Assembly: GCA_001556125.1 (NCBI GenBank)
Contig: LSIG01000210.1
Span: 27,808-91,807 of the forward strand
DNA from: Rhizobiales bacterium CCH10-E5
GTDB taxonomy: Bacteria; Pseudomonadota; Alphaproteobacteria; Rhizobiales; Beijerinckiaceae
DNA length: 64,000 nucleotides
Direction: 5' to 3'
Shown: one piece after another, positions 63,985 to 64,000 of the stretch
How positions within the stretch are numbered: position 1 is the first letter of the stretch
Layout: every line of letters begins with the position of its first letter
Program-made: the position numbers and the translations under genes
The notes under the pieces: generated by a model
The model's database searches: none
What the model was told of the DNA's origin: nothing
What the model saw: only the letters and a program-made list of their open reading frames with translations

Positions 63985-64000
63985 GATCGTTTGATTTTGG

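Overview
The window is 64 kb of GC-rich chromosome from an alphaproteobacterium. The best fit is Hyphomicrobiales (Rhizobiales), in or near Bosea. This is inferred from the gene families (membrane-anchored CycM-type cytochrome c, UPF0262 and DUF2948 next to murA/hisD, a yejABEF operon, an HWE kinase, the ligase-associated repair set) and from small dispersed repeats of a type common in that order. No 16S or ribosomal protein gene is present to fix the name. There is one tRNA, tRNA-Thr(GGT), and no rRNA or CRISPR array.

Layout. 1-5 kb: transaldolase, an ABC substrate-binding protein with a fused double permease but no ATPase beside it, and a LysR regulator. 5-9.4 kb: a valine-catabolic set (mmsA, acyl-CoA dehydrogenase, mmsB) interrupted by a FitAB/VapBC-type toxin-antitoxin pair whose upstream palindrome contains the antitoxin ribosome-binding site. 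9.4-13.7 kb: nudC, a low-GC orphan gene and an IS remnant, pheA, kdsB and cytochrome c. 13.9-21.7 kb: a yejABEF-type peptide importer with a second PIN-toxin cassette between yejE and yejF, then deoB. 21.7-28 kb, minus strand: an unusual chemoreceptor with a coupled small protein, a low-molecular-weight phosphatase, UPF0262, hisD, DUF2948, murA and a small basic protein. 28-35 kb: an RpfF-like DSF synthase homologue, a GGDEF-EAL protein, a disulfide oxidoreductase homologue that has lost its cysteines, a histidine kinase and an S24 repressor. 35.6-39.6 kb: DUF952, pyrD, and a translationally coupled pair made of a membrane Cache-domain sensor and a pentameric ligand-gated ion channel. 39.6-50 kb: a NarL-type regulator and the ligase / exonuclease / Lhr-Core / PdeM DNA-repair set, dispersed among an SGNH hydrolase, a TPR-methyltransferase and an HWE kinase with its response regulator. 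50-54.3 kb: tRNA-Thr, a small protein, a repeat, and a cyclase-family hydrolase with a complete TRAP transporter. 54.6-64 kb: a large PAS chemoreceptor, pxpABC (5-oxoprolinase), two LuxR-type regulators, and a GntR regulator divergent from a PfkB-family kinase.

How the genes work together. Much of the window is nutrient uptake (ABC, Yej, TRAP) with matching catabolism (valine, 5-oxoproline, deoxyribose phosphate), interleaved with an unusually dense set of sensory proteins. The most striking item is the Cache sensor coupled to a Cys-loop-type channel (37210-39239), which looks like a two-gene version of a ligand-gated ion channel with an extra sensing subunit. Second-rank items are the DSF synthase homologue with an altered catalytic residue, the cysteine-less oxidoreductase beside a histidine kinase, and two unrelated PIN toxin modules each placed inside a metabolic operon.
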